Shown here: positions 15,031-23,812 of the stretch, one piece after another
Layout of the letters: every line of letters starts with the position of its first letter
How positions within the stretch are numbered: position 1 is the stretch's first letter
NCBI GenBank assembly: GCA_030699345.1
Contig: JAUYMX010000429.1
Location: forward strand, 1-29,177
DNA length: 29,177 nt
From: Methylococcaceae bacterium
GTDB lineage: Bacteria; Pseudomonadota; Gammaproteobacteria; Methylococcales; Methylomonadaceae
Direction of reading: 5' to 3'
Translations under genes and position numbers: made by a program
Notes under the pieces: model-generated
What the model was told of the DNA's origin: nothing
The model's input: only the letters and a program-made list of their open reading frames with translations
Database searches by the model: none

Positions 15031-15576
15031 ATGAATTTTATCTACACGACATTGTTGCTGGTCTGCTTAAGCATCTGCCTGTCGGCGGGCTTGGTTGTGG
15101 CTGATGAAGACAATGCCGAATTTAAAGTTAAAGCAGGTTACTTATACAATTTCACGAAATTTGTGACTTGGCCAAAAGACGACTCAACGACCTTTAATAT
15201 TTGTATTTTGGGTAATGATCCCTTCGGTGAGTTGATCGATCCTATCGAAAAGAGAACGGCTTTTGGACTGCCTATCAAACTGTACAGAATTAACACGATA
15301 AGTAATACACAACGTTGTCATATCGTTTATATCGGTTCAGGCACCAGGGAACAAATTGCCCAAAAGGGTGCGTTGGTTATTCGCGATATGGGTAATACCT
15401 TGTCCGTGGGTGAGGGTGAGGCCTTTGCAGAAGGCTTAGGCATGATTGGTTTTGTTAGCAGGGAGGGCAGAATAAAGCTTCAAGTCAATTTAAAAAACCT
15501 ACAACAAAGTGGCTTGACGGTCAGTGCTAAGTTGCTTGAAGTTGCGGAAATTGTAGGGGGTAACGGTCATGATTAA
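15031..15576 (+). CDS. YfiR family periplasmic protein (DUF4154)
   Basis: A 181-residue exported protein with a signal peptide (cleavage after VVA, about residue 25). The mature start EFKVKAGYLYNFTKFVTWP is the hallmark of the YfiR/DUF4154 family, as are FNICILGNDPFG and the C-terminal GMIGFVSREGRIKLQVNL. YfiR of Pseudomonas is a periplasmic protein that binds the sensor part of the diguanylate cyclase YfiN and holds it inactive (family knowledge). Here the gene overlaps by eight bases a membrane GGDEF-EAL protein, the expected partner. Two cysteines (in FNICIL and QRCHIV) may form the structural disulfide known in the family. There is no clear ribosome binding site at the start. Confidence 0.9.
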   Translation: MNFIYTTLLLVCLSICLSAGLVVADEDNAEFKVKAGYLYNFTKFVTWPKDDSTTFNICILGNDPFGELIDPIEKRTAFGLPIKLYRINTISNTQRCHIVYIGSGTREQIAQKGALVIRDMGNTLSVGEGEAFAEGLGMIGFVSREGRIKLQVNLKNLQQSGLTVSAKLLEVAEIVGGNGHD

Positions 15577-17971
15577 GTTGATTCGTAACCTATCTATCAA
15601 TCGTAAGTTATTATTAATACTGCTTTTTTCCAGTGTAACGTCGCTATTGTTTGCCGGCGTACTCTTGGTTGTATTGGAAATTTCAGAATTTCAACGCGCT
15701 ACTAGCGATGATCTTTCCGCTTTCGCTAAAATTGTTGGCAATAGAAGTAGTGCAGCCTTGCTGTTTGAGGATAAAAAGGTAGCTCAAGAAAACCTTGCTG
15801 TGCTGCATACATTGCCAGCTGTGCAAGTATCCTGCCTTTATGATGCTCATAGTGTTGTTTTTGCTGAATTACACAAAAATGAACAAAAGCCTTGGAATTG
15901 TCCAGCGTTAATCAAAGCAGAAAAGACACATTTTGAATTTGGACATCTCGCGGTTATTCAACCAATAATCGAAGATGGCGCAGAAATAGGTACCGTTTAT
16001 ATTCATGCAGATTTAAGCGCCGGTTACTGGCAAAAAATTCAATTTACCGGATTGATATTTTTGGTATTAATTGGCGTATCGATACTCACATTCTTTTTGT
16101 CGACGCCACTTCTTAAATTGATTTCTGCACCGATAAAAAAATTGGTAAGCACTGTTAAACAGATAAGTGAGACTCAAGATTTCTCATTACGTGCCGTTAA
16201 AGTTAATAATGATGAAACAGGGGTATTGGTTGATGCATTCAATGCATTGATTGCAACAGTAAATAACCAAAATAAAGCGTTAACCCGGGCAAAAAACCGT
16301 TATTTGGCGCTGTATGATGACAATCCAACCATGATATTCAACCTAAATGAGTTTGGTGTGATTTTGTCAGTTAATCGCACCGGCGCTAAACATTTGGGGG
16401 CGGCAGTTAAGGATTTACAAGGTTGTTCTATATTCGATTTTGTTCATATCGAGGACATGTCTAGCGTGCATCAACTACTCGAAGATTGCATGTTCCGATC
16501 AATGCAGGCGCATAAACAAGATTTTAGACAGATCCGCCATAACGGCCAGGTTATTTGGGTTAGAGCAACGGGTAAGAAAATTACCGACGATGCCGGACAA
16601 ATCAGTTATTTATTGGTATGCGAAGATATTACCGAAGCACGATTACTGAGTGAAAAAATTGCCTATCAGGCTAGTCATGATTCTTTAACTGGACTTGCCA
16701 ATCGTAGCCAGTTTGATAACTACATTAAGCAGTCTGTGGTTTCGGCACATGCCGATAATCTGCACCATGTATTGTGCTATTTAGACCTGGATCAGTTTAA
16801 GGTTGTTAATGACACTTGCGGCCACTTGGCAGGGGATGAATTACTTAGACAACTTGGTGATTTGCTTAAAAGAAATATTCGCAGACATGATTTTGTTGCC
16901 CGCTTGGGGGGCGATGAATTTGGTATTTTGATGCATGATTGCTCATTAAGTGAGGCATTTGTAGCCTGCGAAAAACTGCGCGATATGGTTAGAGACTTCC
17001 ACTTCGCCTGGGAAGATAGAAGTTTCACCATAGGCGTCAGTATCGGAATTTCTGCAATAACCGGCACCAGCAGTAGTGCTGTTGATCTACTCAAAGAAGC
17101 CGACGCTGCCTGTTATGCCGCCAAAGACAAAGGCCGCAATAGAGTCCATGTTTACCGTCCTGACGATGAAGAATTAGCGATGCGTCAGGGTGAAATGCAA
17201 TGGGTAGAAAGAATTCAACAAGGCTTGGCACAGAATCGTTTTTGTTTGTATGGACAACCTATTGTTGCAATCGGCCATGAGGAAGAAGGCTTACATTTTG
17301 AAACCTTGGTACGTTACCAAGATGAAAATGGTCGAATAATTCCACCTGGCGCATTTTTACCAGCGGCCGAGCGCTATAACTTGGCATCAGAACTTGATCG
17401 TTGGGTTGTTAGCCATTTATTTGCTTGGATGGCGCAAAAAGAAGGCTTTCTTCAGCAACTCTCGGTTTGCTCGGTGAATTTGTCAGGTGTATCAATGTCT
17501 GATGAAACAATGTTGGCGTTTATCTCAGAACAATTTGATATTTGGGGCATACCACCACAAAAGATTTGTTTTGAGGTAACAGAAACAGCCGCTATCGCTA
17601 ATTTATCTTATGCCACCAATTTTATTCATCAATTACGTGACAAAGGCTGTTCGTTCTCACTGGATGATTTCGGTAGCGGCTTATCATCCTTTGCTTATTT
17701 GAAAAACTTACCAGTCGATTATCTGAAAATTGATGGTTTATTTGTTAAAGATATTCTTGATGACAAAGTTGATCTGGCGATGGTCAAGTCAATCAACGAA
17801 GTAGGGCATGTGATGGATAAAAAAACCATTGCTGAGTTCGTTGAAAATGAACAGATTTTTAATCTACTTAATGTCTTGGGAGTCGATTACGCGCAAGGTT
17901 ATGGTATTGGCAAACCGGTGCCGTTGGACGAGTTGAAGCTGATCAAACCATTTTCGGTGGCGTTGAAATGA
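15569..17971 (+). CDS. Membrane PAS-GGDEF-EAL c-di-GMP signalling protein
   Basis: An 800-residue inner-membrane protein. The order is TM1 (14-36), a periplasmic CHASE8-like sensor (about 37-155), TM2 (158-178), HAMP (179-233), PAS (about 243-358), GGDEF (about 366-530) and EAL (about 545-795). The cyclase site is intact: GGDEF at 447-451 with the product-inhibition motif RRHD at 438-441. The EAL site keeps its catalytic set: Glu578 (ETLVR in place of EALVR), Asn637, Glu669, Asp699-Asp700, Lys720, Glu756 and Gln776. So both synthesis and breakdown of c-di-GMP are possible. It overlaps yfiR upstream and the first TonB-dependent receptor downstream (ATGA), suggesting control by YfiR and by receptor state. 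Which activity dominates cannot be told. Confidence 0.93.
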   Translation: MIKLIRNLSINRKLLLILLFSSVTSLLFAGVLLVVLEISEFQRATSDDLSAFAKIVGNRSSAALLFEDKKVAQENLAVLHTLPAVQVSCLYDAHSVVFAELHKNEQKPWNCPALIKAEKTHFEFGHLAVIQPIIEDGAEIGTVYIHADLSAGYWQKIQFTGLIFLVLIGVSILTFFLSTPLLKLISAPIKKLVSTVKQISETQDFSLRAVKVNNDETGVLVDAFNALIATVNNQNKALTRAKNRYLALYDDNPTMIFNLNEFGVILSVNRTGAKHLGAAVKDLQGCSIFDFVHIEDMSSVHQLLEDCMFRSMQAHKQDFRQIRHNGQVIWVRATGKKITDDAGQISYLLVCEDITEARLLSEKIAYQASHDSLTGLANRSQFDNYIKQSVVSAHADNLHHVLCYLDLDQFKVVNDTCGHLAGDELLRQLGDLLKRNIRRHDFVARLGGDEFGILMHDCSLSEAFVACEKLRDMVRDFHFAWEDRSFTIGVSIGISAITGTSSSAVDLLKEADAACYAAKDKGRNRVHVYRPDDEELAMRQGEMQWVERIQQGLAQNRFCLYGQPIVAIGHEEEGLHFETLVRYQDENGRIIPPGAFLPAAERYNLASELDRWVVSHLFAWMAQKEGFLQQLSVCSVNLSGVSMSDETMLAFISEQFDIWGIPPQKICFEVTETAAIANLSYATNFIHQLRDKGCSFSLDDFGSGLSSFAYLKNLPVDYLKIDGLFVKDILDDKVDLAMVKSINEVGHVMDKKTIAEFVENEQIFNLLNVLGVDYAQGYGIGKPVPLDELKLIKPFSVALK

Positions 17972-20127
17972 AAATGGGTCGTGCTTTAGCAAAATGTTTG
18001 AGTTTGATTTGCTTTTCTAGTGTTGGCGAGCTCAGCGCCGCTGAAAATATCGACGATTTTTTTGATAAATCACCCGCAGAATTGGCGTCTACACCTGTGA
18101 CTATTGCTACCGGCACCGCCAAACCATTAGCAGAGTCTGCGGCAGTTACCACGGTAATTACTGCTGACCAGATTAAATCAATGGGTGCAACCGAGTTACA
18201 TGAAGTTCTGGAAACGGTGCCTGGCATGCATGCCAGTGTTCAGGGCTTATCCGGCGATTATAATTATTCCTTACGCGGCATCCGCAACGCTACCAATTCC
18301 CAGACATTATTCTTGTTAAACGGCACGCGCATTACTACGCCGTTTCGCGGTACATTGATGACCGGCCTGGAGCTGCCGATTGATGCCATTCAACAGGTTG
18401 AGGTTATAAGAGGGCCGGGTTCAGCATTGTATGGTGCGGATGCTTTTGCTGGTGTTATCAACATCATTACTAAAAAAGCTAAAGATATTAACGGTGCTAC
18501 CGCTGGCGGCAGGGTAGGTGATCATGATACCCAAAGCGGCTGGGGACAATATGGCACTGAATGGGCGGGTTGGGATGTGGCAACCAGCCTTCAATATCAG
18601 CATACCGGCGGTGATGGTGGCCGAGTGCTTAAAGCTGATGCGCAGACAGTGCTCGATGATAAAACCGGCACTCAGGCATCTCATGCCCCTGGCGCATTGA
18701 ATTCGCGGCTGGAGTCTTTAAACGCCCACCTTAATTTACAACGTAAGCACTGGGACATCGGTTTCTGGGCATTTAATGCCGAAGGTGGCAATCGTGCTGG
18801 TTTGGCGGGTGCGCTAGACCCTAATGGCCTAGCAATTGGAGAGCAATACTTGGGGGATATACGGTTTTCGACTGAAGACTGGTTTGAAAACTGGGAGTTG
18901 TTAGCGCATGCCAGTTATTTACATGCCAATCTGCAGTCCAATACTCAATTGTTTCCTGAAGGCGCTATGTTACCGTTAGATGCCGCAGGTAATATAAATC
19001 CGGTTGGAACGACAATAGCGTTATTTCCTTGGGGGGTTAGGGCTAATACAAAACAAGTGGAGGAAATACCGGCAGTTGAGATCAGCGCTATTTATCGAGG
19101 CTTGGATAAACATTTATTCCGGTTTTCTGCGGGATTTCGTTACGAATCGATTACTACCAGCGAATATAAAAATTATGGTGCCGGTGTAATTGATGTAAAT
19201 TCGTTACCCCCATCTCCGGTGCCAGGAATTGGTCTAGTGAATGGTAACTTAACCAATACCACCGGGACACCTTATGTTTATTTGCCCGACAGCCAGCGCA
19301 CAATCTGGTCCTACGTTGCTCAAGACGAATGGCAGCTCGCAGATGATTGGCAGTTGACTGCCGGTGTCCGATATGACGAGTATTCTGATTTTGGCGGCAC
19401 CATCAACCCGCGTGCCGCGTTGGTGTGGAATATCAACACACAAGTAACATCAAAATTGCTGTACGGTCGGGCCTTTAGAGCGCCCAATTTTTCCGAGCAA
19501 GGCAATCAAAATAATCCAGTGTTATTAGGAAATAGAAGCTTAAAGCCGGAAACCATTGATACTTATGAATGGGCGATTGATTATCATCCATTCTCTTCGT
19601 TGAGAACCGCGGCGAATGTTTACTATTACAAAATTGACGAGCATATTGACTTAGTGCAAAACTCCAATAATACCAGCGCGTCTTTTCAGAATAACGGTGA
19701 TCAAACAGGCGTGGGAACCGAGTTGGAAGCTAATTGGCAAGTTAACGAACAGTGGCGGTTGATGGGTAACTATGCTTGGCAGCATACTCAAGTTGACCAT
19801 CACAATGTCAGTCAAGTTGCTGGAGTTCCAGAACATCATGTTTACTTTGCTACGGCTTGGCAGTTTATGCCGAAATGGCAACTACAACCGCAGATAAATT
19901 GGATCGGTAGCCGGATTAACCCCATTGCAAGCAACGGCACATTGGATGATTACGAAACAATTGATTTCACCTTGAGAGGCAAAAAACTATTTGGGCATCT
20001 TAATCTGACGGCTTCTTTGCGAAATGCATTTGACGTCACTCCTTACGAGCCATCGGCTGTTGAGATAGGCGGGAATTTCCCCATGCCGGGTAGAAGTTTT
20101 TATCTTGAAGCGTCAATCAATTTTTAA
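17968..20127 (+). CDS. TonB-dependent outer-membrane receptor, first copy
   Basis: A 719-residue outer-membrane protein with a signal peptide (cleavage near ELSA). A short conserved lead follows (FFDKSPAELASTPVTIATG, possibly including the TonB box). The plug domain is at about 45-165 with VTTVITADQIKSMGA, VPGMHASV and VEVIRGPGSALYGADAF. The rest is a 22-stranded barrel ending in an aromatic-terminated strand (SFYLEASINF). It should import a siderophore, vitamin, glycan or metal complex with energy from TonB; the ligand is not evident. There is no N-terminal STN signalling domain. The start overlaps the GGDEF-EAL stop (ATGA), and its stop overlaps the start of a close paralogue (TAATG). Confidence 0.93.
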   Translation: MKMGRALAKCLSLICFSSVGELSAAENIDDFFDKSPAELASTPVTIATGTAKPLAESAAVTTVITADQIKSMGATELHEVLETVPGMHASVQGLSGDYNYSLRGIRNATNSQTLFLLNGTRITTPFRGTLMTGLELPIDAIQQVEVIRGPGSALYGADAFAGVINIITKKAKDINGATAGGRVGDHDTQSGWGQYGTEWAGWDVATSLQYQHTGGDGGRVLKADAQTVLDDKTGTQASHAPGALNSRLESLNAHLNLQRKHWDIGFWAFNAEGGNRAGLAGALDPNGLAIGEQYLGDIRFSTEDWFENWELLAHASYLHANLQSNTQLFPEGAMLPLDAAGNINPVGTTIALFPWGVRANTKQVEEIPAVEISAIYRGLDKHLFRFSAGFRYESITTSEYKNYGAGVIDVNSLPPSPVPGIGLVNGNLTNTTGTPYVYLPDSQRTIWSYVAQDEWQLADDWQLTAGVRYDEYSDFGGTINPRAALVWNINTQVTSKLLYGRAFRAPNFSEQGNQNNPVLLGNRSLKPETIDTYEWAIDYHPFSSLRTAANVYYYKIDEHIDLVQNSNNTSASFQNNGDQTGVGTELEANWQVNEQWRLMGNYAWQHTQVDHHNVSQVAGVPEHHVYFATAWQFMPKWQLQPQINWIGSRINPIASNGTLDDYETIDFTLRGKKLFGHLNLTASLRNAFDVTPYEPSAVEIGGNFPMPGRSFYLEASINF

Positions 20128-22304
20128 TGCGAACAGTGGTTAAGTTGTCACCAGCGAATCAAATTGAAAAGCAGCGAATTAGATTTGCAATAACTATAAG
20201 TTGCTTAGCAACGTTGCTCGTATCCAATGTCGCTGTGTCTGAAGAGATGGACATGTTTTTTGATAAATCTCCCGCCGAATTAGCCGCTATGCCGGTGACT
20301 ATAGCTACCGGCACCGCAACGCCATTATTAAAGTCTGCAGCGGTAACTACGGTAATTACTGCGGAACAAATCAAATCCATGGGGGCGACCGAACTGCATG
20401 AGGTATTGGATACCGTGCCAGGTTTTCACGCCAGTGTGCAATCATCGACCGGCGATGTTCATTACACCGTACGAGGTATGCGTAATGCTACCAATTCGCA
20501 ATTGTTAGTGTTGTTAAACGGTACTCGCTCTACTGTGCCATATCTCGGTTCTAACATGACCGGGTTGGAATTGCCTATTGAAGCAATTCAGCAAATAGAA
20601 GTGATACGTGGACCAGGTTCAGCGCTATATGGCGCCGATGCTTTCGCTGGGGTAATTAATATCATCACTAAAAAAGCCAAGGATATTGCTGGCGTCAATG
20701 TGGGTGGGCGGGTAGGCGATCACGATACTCAGAGCGGTTGGGGACAATATGGTGAGCAATGGGCCGGCTGGGATGTCGCGGCTAATTTCCAATATCAAAA
20801 CACCGATGGCGATCAGGGGCGAGTGCTGAAATCAGATCATCAAACAGTTTTAGATAAAACCTTTGGTAGCAATGCCTCACATGCACCGGGTGCTTTGAAC
20901 ACGCAGTATAAAACCTTCAATGGACATCTTAATCTCCAGCGAAAACATTGGGATCTCGGTTTCTGGGCTTTTAGTGCCGATGGCGGGACACGCGCAGGTA
21001 ATACTGTCGCCTTGGATCCTAATGGCAACGTCAATGCTGAGCAATATTTGGGAGATGTACGATTTTCAACGGAAGATTGGTTTCAACAGTGGGAATTTTT
21101 AGCTCATGCAAGTTATTTAAGAGCCGCTTTCCAAGCGAATTTACAAGTTTTTCCCGATAACGCAGTTGTGAGCATAGACAGCGATGGTAATACTTTACCC
21201 AGAGCTAATCCTATTGGCACCCGCAAGTTTGTAAATGGAATTAATGCCAGCGTGGGGCGTGTTGAAGAAGTTCCTGCACTTGAGTTGAGCGCCATTTTCA
21301 AAGGCTGGTCTAATCATTTGCTCCGAGCAACAGCTGGTTTTCGCTATGAGCAGATCACCACAAGTGATTATAGGAATTTTGGTAAGGGTATTGTTGATAG
21401 TAATTCACCGCCAGTAATTGATGGCACATTAACCAATATCACTGATACGCCTTATGCCTATTTGGCGGACACGCAACGTAATATTTGGTCGGCTGCATTG
21501 CAGGACGAATGGCAGTTAGCCGATGATTGGCAGCTAACTGCAGGTCTACGTTACGATCATTATTCTGATTTTGGTAGCACGGTCAATCCTCGAGCCGGGT
21601 TGGTGTGGGATATTAACCAAAAACTCACTACAAAATGGCTATATGGCCAAGCCTTTAGGGCACCGGCATTTGCTGAGCAGGGCGCGCAAAATAATCCGGT
21701 GCGTTTGGGAAATAAAAATTTAGAACCGGAAACGATTAAAACCTATGAGTGGGCGTTTGATTATCGCCCGTTTTCATCGCTCAGAACCGCAGTTAATTTG
21801 TACTATTACCAAATTGAAGACCTCATAGCACTTGTACCTGATAGCGGTAGAACAAGCTCTACCTTTCAAAATACCGGTAAGCAAGACGGTTACGGAACTG
21901 AATTTGAATGGCATTTGCAGGCCAATGCACAATGGTCATTATTAGGAAATTATGCTTGGCAGAAAGCAATTAATCAGCAAACTAATAACCGGGTGTCTGG
22001 TGTGCCAGAGCATCAAGTGTATGCCGCCGCCGTTTGGCAATTTTTACTGAAATGGCAGCTTCAGCCTCAGCTTAACTGGGTAGGCAGTCGCATTAATCCC
22101 ATTCCAGAAAATGGTTCGTTAAACAATTACCAAACCATTGATTTCACCTTAAGAGGAAAAAAGTTATTCGGACAACTTAATGTTGCGGCATCGTTGCGTA
22201 ATGCTTTTGATGCGACCGCGAGTGAACCCGTAAGCGCAAAAATTGGCGACAATTTCCCCATGCTCGGAAGAAGCTTTTACCTTGAAGCCTCAATCCATTT
22301 TTGA
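20127..22304 (+). CDS. TonB-dependent outer-membrane receptor, second copy
   Basis: A 725-residue paralogue of the preceding receptor, alike along the whole length: same FFDKSPAELA lead, identical blocks such as VIRGPGSALYGADAFAGVIN and DEWQLADDWQLTAG, and same C-terminal end (SFYLEASIHF). Differences concentrate in segments that correspond to extracellular loops, for example about residues 295-390 and 410-440, as expected if the copies bind different ligands. The N-terminus is longer and the signal peptide begins about residue 18 (IRFAITISCLATLLVS). The ATG overlaps the previous stop by one base. Tandem duplication within an operon is the simplest explanation. Confidence 0.92.
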   Translation: MRTVVKLSPANQIEKQRIRFAITISCLATLLVSNVAVSEEMDMFFDKSPAELAAMPVTIATGTATPLLKSAAVTTVITAEQIKSMGATELHEVLDTVPGFHASVQSSTGDVHYTVRGMRNATNSQLLVLLNGTRSTVPYLGSNMTGLELPIEAIQQIEVIRGPGSALYGADAFAGVINIITKKAKDIAGVNVGGRVGDHDTQSGWGQYGEQWAGWDVAANFQYQNTDGDQGRVLKSDHQTVLDKTFGSNASHAPGALNTQYKTFNGHLNLQRKHWDLGFWAFSADGGTRAGNTVALDPNGNVNAEQYLGDVRFSTEDWFQQWEFLAHASYLRAAFQANLQVFPDNAVVSIDSDGNTLPRANPIGTRKFVNGINASVGRVEEVPALELSAIFKGWSNHLLRATAGFRYEQITTSDYRNFGKGIVDSNSPPVIDGTLTNITDTPYAYLADTQRNIWSAALQDEWQLADDWQLTAGLRYDHYSDFGSTVNPRAGLVWDINQKLTTKWLYGQAFRAPAFAEQGAQNNPVRLGNKNLEPETIKTYEWAFDYRPFSSLRTAVNLYYYQIEDLIALVPDSGRTSSTFQNTGKQDGYGTEFEWHLQANAQWSLLGNYAWQKAINQQTNNRVSGVPEHQVYAAAVWQFLLKWQLQPQLNWVGSRINPIPENGSLNNYQTIDFTLRGKKLFGQLNVAASLRNAFDATASEPVSAKIGDNFPMLGRSFYLEASIHF

Positions 22305-22305
22305 T

Positions 22306-22887
22306 TTGAACAATCTTGCTCCCTTTGATGGAGAGCTCTATTTAATCAAGCAGTTTTATTCATCCCCTGAAGCTCAATTGTTATTTACTGAGTTACAAAG
22401 CAGTCTTGGCTGGCAAGAAGAAGCCATTTTTATTTTTGGCAAGTCGGTTAAAGTGCCGCGGTTGATGTGTTGGATCGGCGACGCTGATGCTTACTATCGT
22501 TATTCAGGCGTTGATCATCAGCCAAGTCCATGGACGCAAAGCTTACAGGCGATCAGGCAGCGTGTAGAGCAGCAATGCCAACACAGTTTTAATAGTGTTT
22601 TAGCTAATCTGTACCGTGATGGCCAAGATTCGATGGGCTGTCATGCTGATAATGAAAAAGAGCTAGGGCTAAATCCTTTGATTGCTTCGTTGAGTTTAGG
22701 AGAAGAGCGGTTGTTCAGATTGCATCATAAACAACGAAAAGAGCGCTTGGATATGTTTTTACAAAGCGGGGATTTATTAATTATGGCCGGTGCTTTGCAG
22801 CATCATTGGTTGCATAGTTTACCCAAGACTAAAAAATCGAAAAATCCAAGAATAAATTTAACTTTTCGTAAGATATTCATCGATTAA
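22306..22887 (+). CDS. AlkB-like Fe(II)/2-oxoglutarate dioxygenase
   Basis: A protein of about 193 residues of the AlkB family, which oxidatively removes alkyl groups from damaged nucleic-acid bases. Visible motifs: RLMCWIGDADAYYRYSG for substrate contacts, NLYRDGQDSMGCHADNE with the HxD iron ligands, GDLLIMAG and HHWLHSLPK with the distal His, and RINLTFR with the Arg pair that holds 2-oxoglutarate. The start is uncertain. I use the TTG at 22306, one base after the receptor stop, because the family begins just before DGELYL. TTG at 22282 or 22243, inside the receptor gene, are alternatives. It ends nine bases from a convergent gene. Presence at the end of the receptor operon may be chance. 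Confidence 0.85.
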   Translation: MNNLAPFDGELYLIKQFYSSPEAQLLFTELQSSLGWQEEAIFIFGKSVKVPRLMCWIGDADAYYRYSGVDHQPSPWTQSLQAIRQRVEQQCQHSFNSVLANLYRDGQDSMGCHADNEKELGLNPLIASLSLGEERLFRLHHKQRKERLDMFLQSGDLLIMAGALQHHWLHSLPKTKKSKNPRINLTFRKIFID

Positions 22888-22896
22888 AAACTAGCC

Positions 22897-23613
22897 TTAA
22901 TTCCAGTAATTGCCTTTGTTAGTCAACATAGTCCATTTACTTAAATCCTTTTTGGCTACACCCTCAAGTAAATTTTCTACATTGATTGTGCATGGTTGTC
23001 GTCTGCCATGGTAATCAGTTAATGGCCCAATCTCGACAAAATTTATGCCAAGCATTGTAAAAAAGCGTATCAGTGCCGGTTCCATAACGGCATACCAATC
23101 TTTAATGCCATGGTCGTGACTTATTTTGATCAAGCAAGCAAATAAAGCCAAGGTGATGTGGGGAAAAATACGTCGTTCGTCTAGCGAAAAAATATTTTCC
23201 TCGTCGCCGTTCATAGGAAACTCGTTTTTTCTTCGTCTAAATTCTTTCGAGATGCAAAATCGGGAAGCTTCTGCCAACGAATGCCGCGAGACATGTGTTA
23301 ACGCATCAACGTTATCAATTTTGCTGTGTATTTCGATAGGAAATAATTTATCGGGGTTATTTTTCTCGGGGAGAATTAGGCGGGTAGTCGCCATGTAAAC
23401 ATTAAGTTTACGGTGATAAATAAGATAGTGACAAGAGTGCCTATCAAATTCATCCGACTCCATTGCTTCTTGATAATGTGTGGAATCTAAGAAGCCATTT
23501 TCAACACAATAAACTTGATAGCGTAGTTTATAGACTTCTTTTTTGAGTTCCTCCGAGTTTGCCGGAACCATTTCAAAATATTCATTAAAAATATCAATAA
23601 TACTATTAGGCAT
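22897..23613 (-). CDS. PEP-CTERM/exosortase system-associated acyltransferase
   Basis: A 238-residue protein of the GNAT-like, FeeM/autoinducer-synthase-related superfamily. The N-terminal block YKLRYQVYCVENGFLDS, then DEFDRHSCHYLIYH and TTRLILPE, match the subgroup found beside PEP-CTERM/exosortase loci. It probably uses an acyl-ACP donor to acylate an amino acid or similar small substrate; the product is not known. No exosortase or PEP-CTERM protein is in the window, so it is separated from its presumed system. It lacks the exact residue pattern I would expect for a LuxI enzyme. The ATG at 23613 has no strong ribosome binding site. Transcribed leftward, convergent with the AlkB-like gene. 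Confidence 0.85.
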   Translation of the reverse strand: MPNSIIDIFNEYFEMVPANSEELKKEVYKLRYQVYCVENGFLDSTHYQEAMESDEFDRHSCHYLIYHRKLNVYMATTRLILPEKNNPDKLFPIEIHSKIDNVDALTHVSRHSLAEASRFCISKEFRRRKNEFPMNGDEENIFSLDERRIFPHITLALFACLIKISHDHGIKDWYAVMEPALIRFFTMLGINFVEIGPLTDYHGRRQPCTINVENLLEGVAKKDLSKWTMLTNKGNYWN

Positions 23614-23812
23614 ATACGTTTAAATTAGATAAATAACAGAGTTAAAAATAAAGTACCCTAACTATAGACGTTATTAATTTAGTTGTGTGTATGCGGTTGT
23701 ACTATGCGAGATATTTAATTTGAGTATGATTTTAAATTAATATTCCCCAATATGAATGGGGAATATTATGTTTGGCTACTAATAAGCCATAGTTTTGTTT
23801 TGAGATTAAAGC
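23614..23812. other. AT-rich intergenic region between acyltransferase and purD
   Basis: About 200 very AT-rich bases that should hold the acyltransferase promoter and the 3' end of the purHD transcript. Apart from the hairpin at 23739-23767 I see no gene or clear promoter. Confidence 0.45.
23739..23767 (-). terminator. Hairpin downstream of purD
   Basis: A perfect 11-base inverted repeat, AATATTCCCCA and TGGGGAATATT, around a seven-base loop, 45 bases past the purD stop. The following minus-strand sequence is A/T-rich (AATTTAAAATC) but lacks a clean T run, so terminator function is likely but not certain. Confidence 0.55.

Noticed and set aside
17295..17320. ETL in place of EAL as a sign of a dead phosphodiesterase
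   Set aside because: The catalytic glutamate is kept and all other metal and catalytic residues are present. Ala to Thr at this position is tolerated in active family members, so inactivity is not supported.
22897..23613. LuxI-type acyl-homoserine lactone synthase
   Set aside because: Superfamily resemblance exists, but the conserved blocks fit the exosortase-associated acyltransferase subgroup better, and no luxR-like gene is adjacent.
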